A stretch of 64,000 nt of DNA, from positions 11,210,042 to 11,274,041 of the forward strand of contig CM055272.1 of the NCBI GenBank assembly GCA_029237695.1, read 5' to 3'. This DNA comes from Conchocele bisecta (lineage: Eukaryota; Mollusca; Bivalvia; Lucinida; Thyasiridae). Below the pieces are notes generated by a model. That model had not been told where the DNA came from. It saw only the letters and a list, made by a program, of their open reading frames with translations, and did not search any database. Of this stretch, positions 41,052 to 50,535 are shown piece by piece (position 1 is the stretch's first letter; each line of letters begins with the position of its first letter). The translations under genes and the position numbers were made by a program.

Positions 41052-41510
41052 ATGTCACTTGTACCAACAATAAAAATGATGGGACATAATTATGAGTTGT
41101 GGTTACAAAACGATGTTTATCTGGTAAAGAAATCCCGAGAAATACCCCGACAAAAAAAGATAATACATGACACATTCAACAGATGTATGGTTGAACAACT
41201 TCAATCATTAATAAAAAAAGAAGTAAATGACAATTGTTATGGATGTCAGGTTGAACATCCAAGTCAATTACAGCATGACTTGTGCTTATTCACAGATACG
41301 TCTGAACAAACAGATTTATTCATATTGACAGCTCTACGAAAATTAGATCACTATACAATTATGGAAGAATGGTATCCAATTCTCAAAGATATGGCATTGG
41401 ACGATCAAGAGAAATTGGAAGCATACAGACTGTGGGTACAAATTAAAAACAAAATCCGTTTTAGACCCAATGAATCGTGGTTGGAACAGTTAAAAAAACA
41501 AGTCAAATAA
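41052..41510 (+). CDS. Accessory CCHHC zinc-binding protein, full copy
   Basis: 152 codons. The N-terminal part is basic (KKSREIPRQKK, about 25-35). Residues about 57-76 hold NCYGCQVEHPSQLQHDLC, giving C-x2-C-x3-H-x5-H-x2-C, a likely zinc site. The C-terminal half is helical and ends KIRFRPNESWLEQLKK. Small proteins with a Cys-Cys...HPSQ...His-Cys motif recur in transposon-like DNA of aquatic invertebrates, but I know of no assigned function. It has a TATA box 40 nt upstream. A 5'-truncated paralogue follows at 41728. Confidence 0.7.
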   Translation: MSLVPTIKMMGHNYELWLQNDVYLVKKSREIPRQKKIIHDTFNRCMVEQLQSLIKKEVNDNCYGCQVEHPSQLQHDLCLFTDTSEQTDLFILTALRKLDHYTIMEEWYPILKDMALDDQEKLEAYRLWVQIKNKIRFRPNESWLEQLKKQVK

Positions 41511-41520
41511 TCCTGGAAAT

Positions 41521-41727
41521 GATTTCACGAGGATTACGATGAATATGTAAATGGATCTTTTCCAGGACAAAGAAGAGGCACACATAAATCCTATAAGAAC
41601 TGGAAAGCTACGACTTGAGCTTCAGTTTGTCGCTGTAATCGACAAGGTCATCAACTTAATCGTATTTATAGAACTTGATAACCAGATTATAATAATCAGT
41701 CTACGAGAAGTGCTCTCCGACTACTAA
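41521..41727 (+). pseudogene. Decayed C-terminal fragment of the major capsid gene, opposite strand
   Basis: The 52 plus-strand codons ending in TAA 41727 encode a segment clearly related to the C-terminus of the major capsid protein at 31180-32475 (shared PIRTG, then LRLELQF, a DKVIN/EKVIN block, and a DNQI block near the end). Upstream, the 'GATGAATATGTAAATGG' DNA also matches the capsid gene but is out of frame, with about 24 nt missing. So this is a second, diverged capsid-gene end inverted relative to the intact gene. It replaces the N-terminal coding part of the downstream paralogue, pointing to an old recombination joint at about 41728. Confidence 0.8.
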
Positions 41728-42157
41728 CAATGATTGTCTGGTGACGAAATCCAGAGAAACACCACGACGAAAAAAGATAACACATGATACATTCTACAGA
41801 TGTATGGTTAAAGAGCTTCAATCATTAATTAAAAAAGAAGTAAATGACAACTGTGAAGGATGTCAGATTGAGCATTCTTGTCATCTTGAACATGTCAGTC
41901 AAGTACGTCATCAACTGTGTGTAAACACAGGTCAATATGAACAGATATATCTCTTTATAGCTATAGCTGTGGGGAAATTGGATCCATATATAATTATGTC
42001 AAAATGGTATCCAATTCTCCAAGATATGGCCTTGGACGATCAAGAGAAAATGGAAGCATACATACTGTGGGTACAAATTAAAAACAAAATCCGTTTTATA
42101 CCCAATGAATCATGGTTGGAAGATTTGGCTACACAGGTTAAACAATCCTTGAAGTAG
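41728..42157 (+). CDS. Accessory CCHHC protein, 5'-truncated paralogue
   Basis: From NDCLVTKSRETPRRKK onward it parallels the 41052 gene (same KKEVNDNC, AL-DDQEK and KNKIRF-PNESW blocks) to stop 42157. The zinc motif has a small internal insertion: CEGCQIEH is followed by SCHLEHVSQVRHQLC. The first ~18 residues are missing, replaced by the capsid-gene fragment. The frame has no ATG; translation could only begin at a non-ATG codon or as read-through. It may be a pseudogene or a fusion relic. Confidence 0.6.
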
Positions 42158-42158
42158 A

Positions 42159-42476
42159 TTGATACTGAAGACTATAAAAGTAGGAACGGCCTATAGCGGA
42201 ATTATTCTAGGAATAGACACACTTAAAGAAACAATGACACCTCTGACTGATCTAATGAATCACATAGCATACCGGAAAGCATTGATATTGGCTTTCAAAC
42301 TAAAAGTATCAAATGAACAATATCTCACACCATGGATCATCAAGGATGAATTAGAGAAAATAGAGATGTTTGAAGAGTTCAAGAAAGCCCTATTAGTAAC
42401 AACGGGGTTCTTCAAAGATTCAAGGATTAAAGTAGAAAAATTAACATTTGAACAATGGAGAAACGAAGTATTGTGA
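42159..42476 (+). CDS. 105-residue protein of unknown function
   Basis: Starts with an ATT/ATG-region just after the previous stop and reads 105 codons to TGA 42476. Hydrophobic start (TAYSGIILGIDTL), then a helical, charged body (WIIKDELEKIEMFEEFKKAL) ending EQWRNEVL. No domain is recognised. It lies in the same direction as the CCHHC genes and is the last gene before the right TIR, with an AATAAA cassette about 175 nt after its stop. Confidence 0.5.
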   Translation: MILKTIKVGTAYSGIILGIDTLKETMTPLTDLMNHIAYRKALILAFKLKVSNEQYLTPWIIKDELEKIEMFEEFKKALLVTTGFFKDSRIKVEKLTFEQWRNEVL

Positions 42477-42626
42477 ATTTCTTATTTAAGCGCTGTAAAC
42501 CGAACTTACGGATTAGTGGAAAGACTGAAACAATGCCTGGACTAAGGCTTCCATTGTTCACGCTTCATGGACAGAGACAGTTTGAACCAATGGAAATAGA
42601 TCATACCTCTTGAATGTTAAACATAC

Positions 42627-43187
42627 ATGTTGTAAATATGTTGTTGTTCAATAAAATATTATTACAACTTTACATATTTCGTATTCAATTTTACCATAAA
42701 TTGAAAAAATACCAATATATTGATTTACAATCAATATTTATTTTCATTAACTTATGTCAATATTAGAGTTGTCAGAAGTGGATGAAAATTATTTTTAGGA
42801 AATTTTCAAGAAGTTTCCATCCCGGATAAATTTCACGAATCTCCAACAAAATGGTTCAGGGTGGCACTATAGCGTAATACAAGAAGTTTCCACCCCGGAT
42901 AAATTTCACGAATCTCCAACAAAATGGTTCAGGGTGGCACTATAGCGTAATACAAGAAGTTTCCACACGGATAAAATTCACGAATCTTCAACAAAAATGG
43001 TTCAGGGGTGGCACTATGGCGTAATACAAGAAGTTTCCAACCCCTGCTAATGGGAGTAATAAGGGGTGGCACCTATGGGGTACTTTTTTAACATGTGTTT
43101 TTTACATAGACACCCGGTGTTCCGGTAAAAAATGTCTGTAAAAAACACATGTTAAAAAAGTACCCCATAGTGCCACCCATTACTACT
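42627..43187. repeat. Right TIR of the Polinton
   Basis: Inverted copy of 29871-30461. The inner end includes CAATAAAATATTATT (AATAAA at 42650-42655). The middle contains three ~75-bp units with 'GGTTCAGGGTGGCAC', and the outer 115 bp form the same hairpin (about 43065-43178). It ends at TACTACT (43181-43187). Confidence 0.93.
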
Positions 43188-43470
43188 CACGATGGTGATA
43201 GTACGATAGCACGATAACGCGATATAACAATACCACGATGACGATACTACGATATCATAGTACGATACTACGATGGTACGATACTATTATGCCACGATGG
43301 CGCTAGTACGATAGCACGATAACGCGATATAACAATACCACGATGACGATACTACGATATCATAGTACGATACTACGATGGTACGATACTACTATGACGA
43401 TAGTACGATACTACTATGACGATAGGACGATACTACTATGACGATAGTACGATATGACGATAGTATACTC
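43188..43470. repeat. GATACTAC-type minisatellite at the Polinton insertion site
   Basis: Repeats of 'ACGATACTACGATG' and 'CGATAGTACGAT' with a 106-bp higher-order duplication (43201-43306 and about 43307-43400). The same motif lies at 29810-29870 on the other side, so the Polinton inserted into this array. Confidence 0.85.
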
Positions 43471-44349
43471 AGCGACAAAAGAAACCGGACAGTGCCGAAA
43501 TGGGACACTATTTGGGTCCAATATGGTCCTGTCATTTCGCGCAGCATCCCGGTGCACGGGATGCGGATAGAAGAGAGTGAGATAGAGGGGGTTGGGGAGA
43601 GGGTAACTGAGTAGAACCTGGTACCCGTGATGCAAACCACAATGGGTCTCAGGTAGTACCAATCCACTCCTACAAGTTGGTGCCATATAGTCGGTAAAAC
43701 ACGTGCTAATTTCATCCACAGAGTTGCCACACCCAGACAGCTCCAAGGCAGGCCGGGGCAAGAAGCAGGCAAGGGCAGGCAGAAAATTCGGCTGAGCTCG
43801 AGCTATCTTGTTGTTTTGGTTAGACTTGTTATAGATGGCTTTCTTTCATAAGAAAATGTGATAACCGAGTTGCCTGGACATCCTGGCCTAATGTGGCAGG
43901 GACATGAACACCTCGGCTCCACGTGGTGTCCACGTACCCGCATGTGTTAGCACGTCGCCTGTCCCACTGGTGCGAACTGGCCGCATTGATAATAGTAATA
44001 ATAATAATATGCCGATGGTCTTAACTATACTCCAGTTGGCCCGAAATGAAACACAAACACATATTTCTGCTGGTTGCGATCTTTACGCCAAGGATATCAA
44101 ATCATGAAATTTCAGCGCTACATTGAAATTGAATGGTTCCGCACAGTTCTTTTACTGAAATTAATATCATGGATACACGACATTGTTTCAAGCCGCCCTT
44201 CTGACATATGTTTTTGATTATCACTTACCTGTTGTTCCATACTCTCCATTCTGATCGGTAACCAGCTCCGCTACCATGTCTATGCAGTGACAATTAAAGA
44301 CAACAGTTTGCCGCTATGCATGAGCGCACCGCGGAAAACTATTATCATT
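43471..44349. other. Gene-free stretch
   Basis: Mixed-composition DNA without recognisable repeats. Overlapping minus-strand frames around 43400-43770 have no protein-like features, and a plus-strand frame at 43904-44107 is equally unconvincing. An ATA-type microsatellite lies near 43987-44012. Confidence 0.4.
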
Positions 44350-45250
44350 GACAGACGATAATAAGTGGATCGAGCATCACTATAAGCGGCCCTCGTATAT
44401 CAGCCGGCGTCCGCGCGATTTTTCTAGTCGCAGGAGTCGCCGGGGGATTTAGAGCCCATGGGTGAATCGGCCGAATTTCATGTCTGCGACGTGTGCCCTC
44501 ACATATTAGATGGGGCCCGGCCGGTGCCCTTTGAACATTGGATCGCAGTGTGCAGATCGGTCTGCGTCCTGACGGAGCCCGGTCGGGCGCCACCAGGACG
44601 CCGACCGGGCGACTGGCGATTGATGTCGGGCTCCCTTCCCCCCCTCCGGCATCCGCGCCTCGAGTAGCAGTTGGGGCCAGCAAGGGGGCCGTTTAAAAGC
44701 CACCGGGGGCCAGTCGGCACCAGCGGGGCGCCCGACCGATGTTGTACAAATCCCCCGGGATCCGTGATGGGGCCGTTAGGCTATCGTAGGGTGACCGTGA
44801 GGGGCCCGTGAAAATCCCATGGCGCCAGTCGGATATTTGTCCACTAAAATCTTTAGGCGGCTGCCAGATCACCAGTCGGTTTCCGGCAGGCCGCCGGGCT
44901 GGGCCATAGCGACGTGTCTACGGGCTTACCACGACCTAAAATCGCGCTTGGAAAATTTGGGAGTCAGGTTTTCACGCCTGCGGGGTTCGGGCGACCCCTA
45001 AAAATCACAGCGGAACTCGTAGAAATCGGGCAGCGTCCGGCCGGACGCCTCACGAAAATGGACTTTTTGCCTGTTTTAAGAGTTGCGCGGGCGCCGCGAC
45101 CGATATGTGAGGGCCGGTTAACGGCGACCTTGGATTGAGCAGGGTGTTAATTATCTCAAGGTTACCGGCGGCGGCCATCTTAACTATTGGAAATTAATTT
45201 CCATTGTGTTATTCGTATTCGATGGATTGTAGCAGCCTGTATATGTGCTA
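44350..45250. other. GC- and CpG-rich region with a possible promoter and first-exon end
   Basis: About 44350-45130 is much richer in G+C and CpG than anything else in the window. At 45169-45183 the plus strand reads GGCGGCGGCCATCTT. The minus strand reads AAGATGGCCGCC, which could be a start codon in good context (42-codon frame) or a YY1-type promoter motif. At about 45247-45256 CTAAGGTAAGTC is a near-perfect 5' splice site on the plus strand. Together this is suggestive of a CpG-island promoter, but no gene body is seen, and a GC-rich repeat is the alternative. Confidence 0.3.
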
Positions 45251-45728
45251 AGGTAAGTCGGGGCTGGGTGGACTTGGTGTGGGTGGTATTCTGTTGAGCA
45301 CGAGCTATATTTATGAAGTCAGTCGCCTGTTGTTCTTCTGCGTTGAAGCATTGCTTCAGGTTTACATGGAGACATTTATGTAGAACCGTTAGGAAAGAAT
45401 GGTGGGGACCAATGGTTCAAACCAACCGAGTTTGCCACTTGAGAGCCGATTTCTTTCCATCCGCAGTTACTTTGGTGGTGTTAGAGATTTTGGTGTTAGA
45501 GAACGTGGTGTTAGAAAGTGGATAAAAATGATTCGAGTTTGCTACAAGTATGCGCCATCAGTAATGCCCGAATTTGTGACACCCCGTCCTGGTAGATTTA
45601 ACCGGTTATGAGCTATTTCGAGAAATCCTACATATTGCTGGAATAAGGAAAGATTGGGTGCACTCGGATCCAAAATATGTCCCGAAATCGGTATAAAATG
45701 CAATGGATATTCACGGGTCACCAATGGT

Positions 45729-45915
45729 GGCCAGATTAGCTCAGTAGGTAGAGCGTCGCACTGCGGAACTGGAGATCCCGGGTTCGATTCCCACCTCCAC
45801 TGACGCGAATGGTCGATTCGGCGTGTCCTTTGGCAAGACAACTTTGTGCTAGCCTAGTCCTATCGAACATGTGTTAAATTTTCAGTGGGTATCTGCGCTT
45901 TATCGCATCAAAATC
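45729..45915 (+). mobile_element. tRNA-derived SINE
   Basis: It has a Pol III A box, TAGCTCAGTAGG (45737-45748), and a B box, GGTTCGATTCC (45781-45791), spaced as in a tRNA. The cloverleaf is imperfect and there is no clean acceptor stem, so this is a SINE head. The downstream core contains CCTTTGGCAAGACAACTTTG (about 45820-45840), resembling the conserved central domain of several animal SINE families. The 3' end is not sharply defined. Confidence 0.7.
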
Positions 45916-46099
45916 GCTTCAGTATTTGCAAACATATTATATAAAGTATGGTCTGAAGCGGGTGACCTGATTCATTGCACACCATCCAAATAGCAGGTGC
46001 CCGTGACGTACTAAACTCACCGTGGTCTATAATGGGTACTTCATTTTAAACAGTTGCATATTATAAAAATTAAAAACAAATGACATAGTTTCCTTACTG

Positions 46100-46440
46100 G
46101 TACATGTATATTTGACCTACACGTGTGACCTTGACCTTGGACCTGGGGGACTGCGTGTCACGTGCCCATCGTCCTCTGATGATGACACACATGTGTGTGT
46201 AAGTTATTAAAAATACACCAACGGCTTTGGATATATGGTCCCAGATGGACAGTCTGTTGCCATTTTATTTACCTTTGACCTCTAATAGTGCGACATTCAC
46301 CTTGAATCTAGGGACCTGGATATTATGCGTGCTTCGTCCTCGTGATGACATACGTGTGTATGGTGATTAGAAAATCCACCAGGTTTTGTAGATATGGCTC
46401 CGGACGGACAGACGGACGGACAACGCTAGTAGTATATAAG
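46100..46440. repeat. Two diverged ~160-bp tandem units
   Basis: 46110-46265 and 46270-46425 share 'GTGACCTTGA(C/A)CTT', 'GTCCTC(T/G)TGATGA', 'CACATGTGTG/CGTGTGTATGG' and 'GATATGG(T/C)(C)CC'. They are followed by a GGAC microsatellite. Gene-free. Confidence 0.6.
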
Positions 46441-46717
46441 GAGTCATAATTATACCGCGATAGCTCACAGACCCGGGACGGGTTATATATGGTCCCATAT
46501 ATAACAAAAAAACGTGAAACGCCTGTCAACAAAAACCTGTTCTGTGAGAAAATAAAATCCGTCCCCGCTTCGGACTGGTTTTCGGCTACCTTTTTCGGCT
46601 ACTTTCGGCTACCTAAAATCCGTCCCCGATCTGCAATGGTTTCAATTTTGTTCTCGCTGGGGCCGGGGCTCTTTTTTATTTCTTACACGGTGGTGTAACG
46701 GGTGCCCCAACAAAGTT

Positions 46718-47919
46718 TTATATTCCGTATGGAGGGGCCGACGGAACAGCTGGACTGTATGGTGGAGGGATATCCTGCTGCCGCTGCAGACACACGAATA
46801 AGCATATCACGCCCCGAGACGGGCGAGGAGATTTTTTCTCTCGTCCGCCCTCCCCTCCGTGACGAGTTTTTTTACTTTTTACGTCTTCGTCCGCGAGAAT
46901 TTGTGGTCGGGCATTGGACCGGATCGTACCCTTTAACTCCTGGTACCTGGCCATCTGTTCGACGACCAGTTTGAACTCGGTATCTGATATATTGTTATCG
47001 GCTAAAGCTTTTGACACGATAACGTCGATGCTATTTTTCTTAGCCCTCGCGAGAACCGCTATTCGATCGTGCTTTCGACTCTTAGTCTCTAGTTTTCTAC
47101 CCACTAGTCTGACCGTCATACAAAGCAGCCCCGCCACAGCCACTATTCCACTTAAGGCCACCGCGACAGGAACAGCTACGACTGTTGACAACAAGGACAC
47201 GCTTCCCACCCCACCCATTATAGAAGCTGATGATAGCACGGTGCTCACCCCCTCCGCTATATTTGCGGCTCGTCTATATTTTTTAGCATGTAACCTCCGC
47301 GTCCCCCCCCCCCCTCTTGTTGTATAATCTGTTGTATCTCGACGATCCTTTTCAACCTGAAGGCCGACGGGTCGCGGGGTCAGCGATTTTCGTAACAAAG
47401 TTACACTACCTTCGGAAACTCTAATTGGATTGTCACCGGCGAACAAAACCATCGCTGACCTCTGTCCAGCGAGTTTAGTGACTCCAATCGGCCGTTCTTC
47501 CCCATCCAGTACGAGATTTACGCGGACCGCGGCCACATATTTACCCTTAAAATTAACCGAGCAGACCGCCATTCGTAGAAGCGTTGTCATGACGTATCCC
47601 CCATATGTATTGTTCGCGTTGGCGCCAAATGAATATTCATAGGTCCCCTCATTCAATGGGCCCCGCTCATCAGCCCAAACTGTTATGACACGTTTTTGTG
47701 GTTGCAATAGACGTACCTGTGCAACCACTGCACACAGCCCTTCACCAACTTGCGCAATCGACTTTATACACCTCTGCTCGGACCTGCGCTAGTCTTCCCT
47801 CCATCCGTCTCGTTATAGCTTCATTGATCAGTGCTACGTCACCACCCCCACTGATGGAAACATCCTGTTTACCGTTCTTCGAACTCGAACTCGAACTACC
47901 TGGTCCGTATATGCTCATG
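46718..47919 (-). pseudogene. Structural-type protein of a second Polinton-like element, frameshifted, with PPxY tail
   Basis: The probable start is ATG 47919 (MSIYGPGSSSSSSKNGK). The frame is lost near 47775, and 336 open codons follow to 46718. Conserved points are WADERGPLNEGTYEYSFG near the start of the open part, a hydrophobic Ala/Val/Gly segment (about residues 190-222), and a basic helical stretch with ALADNNISDTEFKLVVEQM. Proteins with the WA(D/E)E...YE(W/Y)SFG block and this C-terminal helical region are abundant in Polinton-like elements of cnidarians and other invertebrates. Their exact role (surface or fibre-like protein) is not established. The C-terminus has DIPPPYSP and APPYGI, the first a PPxY motif like viral late domains. 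Confidence 0.6.
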
Positions 47920-48038
47920 ATGTTTTATTATTTTTTCAAATTTATTTGAATTTACAACCTCAACACTGTTGAAATTGGGGTATAAATTCTATTACGAACT
48001 TGAGTTTAGTTTGATATTTCTAGGACGACCGAAATCGG

Positions 48039-48640
48039 TTAATAGTTCTTCAACTCTCTCGCTTGATCATCAATAATAGAGACCGTAAATTCGTGAATAT
48101 GTCCCGATTCCAAAACTTTCATCTCGGAGCATGGGAAGTCTAAGGTCATAGTCTCCCCAAAGAAACAATCACTGGCTTGCACGGTTTTCAGTAATGTGCT
48201 GGGAGATCCGTCTAACGTGTTGTACAATGTGTTCACCCGATCCAGGTGCACCCTGAGAGTTTTTGTAAAGACAAAATCCACCGGAACGTCACCGATGTGC
48301 TCACCAGAGACAAACAATCCTTTATTTGCGGAGTATGTCTCTAAACCCGAGTCGAGTACCCAACGTCGGGGAGATCCTTATCCGGCTGTCTGGGCCGATG
48401 GTCATTGTTGTGAGCCCGGTAGCCTTCGATACTGTGAGGTTGACTCTACCGTCAAGCTCTGAGGTGACAACATCTTTGAGCTGTCTAAAACTCCACAGTC
48501 CGGGAGGCAGCTTTACACCTACTTGGCGTCCATCCTTCACATACCCAAACCCTTCACTCTTCCCCACATTATCCCACCCAACCGTGAAGGTGATTGATCT
48601 GAGGCGTCGTTGGATACGAAGGCATTTAGCTTCAATTCAA
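48039..48640 (-). pseudogene. Capsid-associated protein of the second Polinton-like element, frameshifted
   Basis: Two open pieces on the minus strand (48567-48322 and 48317-48039) join if one extra A near 48320 is allowed for. The first has LPPGLWSFRQLKDVV and ISPTLGTRLGF. The second has GEHIGDVPVDFVFTKTL, then LRVHLDRVNTLYNTLDG and a closing VSIIDDQAREL segment. This arrangement (a Leu-rich helix, a 'LG' turn, then a strand-rich domain closing on an acidic D-D/E-Q/H-G motif) belongs to a protein common in invertebrate Polinton-like DNA, probably a minor capsid or penton-type subunit. Its start is not clear: the frame is open upstream to a TGA near 48645 without an ATG. Confidence 0.55.
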
Positions 48641-48649
48641 TGCAAAGTA

Positions 48650-49157
48650 CGCGGGGGGAGGTGTGTACTACTTAACGGTAGGAATCCACTACTTAATTAG
48701 AAAGCTAATAAACCCAACAATAAGAGTATACGAAGACACCGGATTTGATACAACTTTTCCAAACATATTTGATAATTATAGGCCGCCCACAATTAATACC
48801 CATGAAACCGTAGACGCGTGGAAAACCTCCCCTATGCAGTTTTGGCAGAACCAGTTAAATTTTGATGTGTGGTGTGCGAGACAACAGGGTGTGGTGTCTC
48901 TTACATAAACCACATGGAGCATAATGAGAGCGCTTTCTGCGAACGTGCTTATACTTTTCACGTCTACTACACGATCTGGAGAATCATACAAGAGATGAAA
49001 GAGCAACTACCCCAAGAGGATAAGTGGAACCCTCTATACAACGCGTACGACCACAAAGCCTACGAAAGAATATGTGACGAATTTCAGATTTCTAAAAATA
49101 CCGACTGGAAACAGAAAACAGTTACTAAAAATGGTGGGTTAGGCGATGTCCGTCGTC
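48650..49157 (+). pseudogene. N-terminal part of a capsid-type protein, interrupted by the 441-bp array
   Basis: The plus strand encodes VYEDTGFDTTFP, NYRPPTINTHETVDAWK and FWQNQLNFDVWC, then after a one-base frame change near 48880 CGVSYINHME, ERAYTFHVYYTIWRI and KAYERICDEFQI. This order of blocks is characteristic of a large structural protein carried by Polinton-like elements of cnidarians and molluscs and thought to be a capsid-type protein. The coding stops at about 49157 (KNGGLGDV), exactly where the satellite array starts, and no continuation is seen after the array (50530 onward is the polymerase gene's 3' side on the other strand). The C-terminal part has therefore been lost. Confidence 0.6.
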
Positions 49158-50535
49158 GTCCGTCGTCGTCCGTGAACATTTTCAAACGTCTTCTCCTCGT
49201 TAACCATTGGGCCTATAGTCACAAAACTTCATGGTCATGGTCCTTAGGTTGGGGGATTACAAAATTTGTTAAAATGACGTCATTACGTAATCCAAGATGG
49301 CCGCCGTCTAAAAATAGCACTAATTCTTAAAAAATCTTCTTCTCATGAACCGCCAGCCGGATTTCAACGAAACTTGGTAGGAATGATCGATGTACAATGC
49401 TCTTTCAAAGTTGTTAAAATGGTGACCCCGGTGTCAAAAATGGGCGTGGCCCGTGGGGTCAAATTGGGGTCAAATTTTATTTTTGACCGAATATGGTCAT
49501 GTCTATATCAAATCGAAGGTATCAAAGAGGCGATCACTCTGGTGCATTTTTTGTCGAAATCTGATGGTTATGTCATCCAAGATGGCCGCCAAAAGGTCAA
49601 AAGGTCGTTCTTTTATTAGAGATTTAAAAATTCTTCTTCACATGAACCGCTTGGCCCATGGTAGCCAAACTTAAAAGTTATGGTCCATGGATGAAGCCTT
49701 TTCAGATTTGTTAAAATGGAGGTCATCGCTAATCCAAGATAGCCGCCGTCTAAAAATAGCATCAATTATTAACAAATCTTCTTCTCATGAGCCGCCAGCC
49801 GGATTTAAACGAAACTTGGTAGGAATGATCGATGTACAATGCTCTTTCAAAGTTGTTAAATCGTGACCCCGGTGTCAAAAATTGGCTTGGCCCGGGGGTC
49901 AAATTGGCGTCAAATTTTTTATTTTTGACCGAATATGGTAATGTCTATATCAAATCGAAGGTATCAAAGAGGCGATCGCTCTGGTATATTATTTGTCGAA
50001 ATTGGATGGTCATGTCATCCAAGATGGCCGCCGAAAGGTCAAAAGGTTGTTCTTTTATTAGAGATTTCAAAATTCTTCTTCACACGAACCGCTTGGCCCA
50101 TGGTGGCAGAACTTCACAGTTATGGTCCATGGGTGAAGCCTTTTCAGATTTGTTAAAACGGAGGTCATCGCTAATCCAAGATGGCCGCCGTCTAAAAATA
50201 GCACAAATTCTTAAAACAATCTTCTTCTCATGAACCGCCAGCCGGATTTCGACAAAACTTGGTAGAAATGATCGATGTACAATGCTCTTTCAAAGTTGTT
50301 AAAATGGTGATCCCGGGGTCAAAAATCGGCGTGGCCCGTGGGGTCAAATGGGGGTCAAATTTTATTTTTTACCGAATATGATCATATCTATATCAAATCG
50401 AAGGTATCAAAGAGGCGATCGCTCTGGTACATTATTTGTCGAAATTGGATGGTCATGTCATCCAAGATGGCCGCCGAAAGGTCAAAAGGTCGTTCTTTTA
50501 TTAGAGATTTCAAAATTCTTCTTTAAAAAAAAAAA
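49158..50535. repeat. Second 441-bp array (3 units) inserted in the capsid-type gene
   Basis: Three units related to the 3.6-10.6 kb array: 'GACCGAATATGGTCATGTC' or its variant recurs near 49484, 49927 and 50370 (about 442 bp apart), with 'TCATCCAAGATGGCCGCC'. It starts with a CCGTCGTCGTCC microsatellite and ends at an A-run (50525-50536). These units form a different subfamily from the first array ('GGCCGCC' not 'GGCCACC'; 'TATCAAAGAGGCGATC'). Confidence 0.88.

Larger units (their letters stand above)
29871..43187. mobile_element. Polinton/Maverick-type element, 13.3 kb, lacking DNA polymerase B
   Basis: TIRs of about 560-590 bp begin AGTAGTAATGGGTGGCAC, starting with AG as Polintons do. 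The bases outside are CATGAT and CACGAT, a probable 6-bp target duplication with one mismatch, inside a GATACTAC minisatellite. The minus-strand block has the hallmark set: adenain-like protease, double-jelly-roll major capsid, minor capsid, DDE integrase and the 3' part of an FtsK/HerA-type packaging ATPase. The 38.0-42.6 kb part has small accessory genes on both strands. No protein-primed DNA polymerase B is present, so this copy is a deletion derivative or depends on a helper. Several genes are broken. Confidence 0.93.

Noticed and set aside
41550..41575. A fourth histone-type stem-loop ('GGATCTTTTCCAGGAC')
   Set aside because: The arms do not pair as a 6-bp stem around a TTTC loop. The resemblance is superficial, and the DNA here aligns with the capsid gene.
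43392..43772. Two overlapping ~120-codon minus-strand proteins
   Set aside because: They run into the GATACTAC minisatellite, with Ser/Tyr/Val repeats from it, and have no family features.
44345..45138. Arg/Pro/Gly-rich open frames in the GC-rich region
   Set aside because: Several long frames overlap on both strands, as expected from GC-rich DNA with few stop codons. No protein family pattern is visible.
45729..45801. Functional tRNA gene
   Set aside because: A and B boxes are good, but the acceptor stem does not pair properly and a SINE-type core follows directly. A SINE head is the better call.
48869..49330. A 153-codon plus-strand protein read as one gene
   Set aside because: Only the first ~95 codons are capsid-type sequence. 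The rest is translated satellite after the insertion joint at about 49157.
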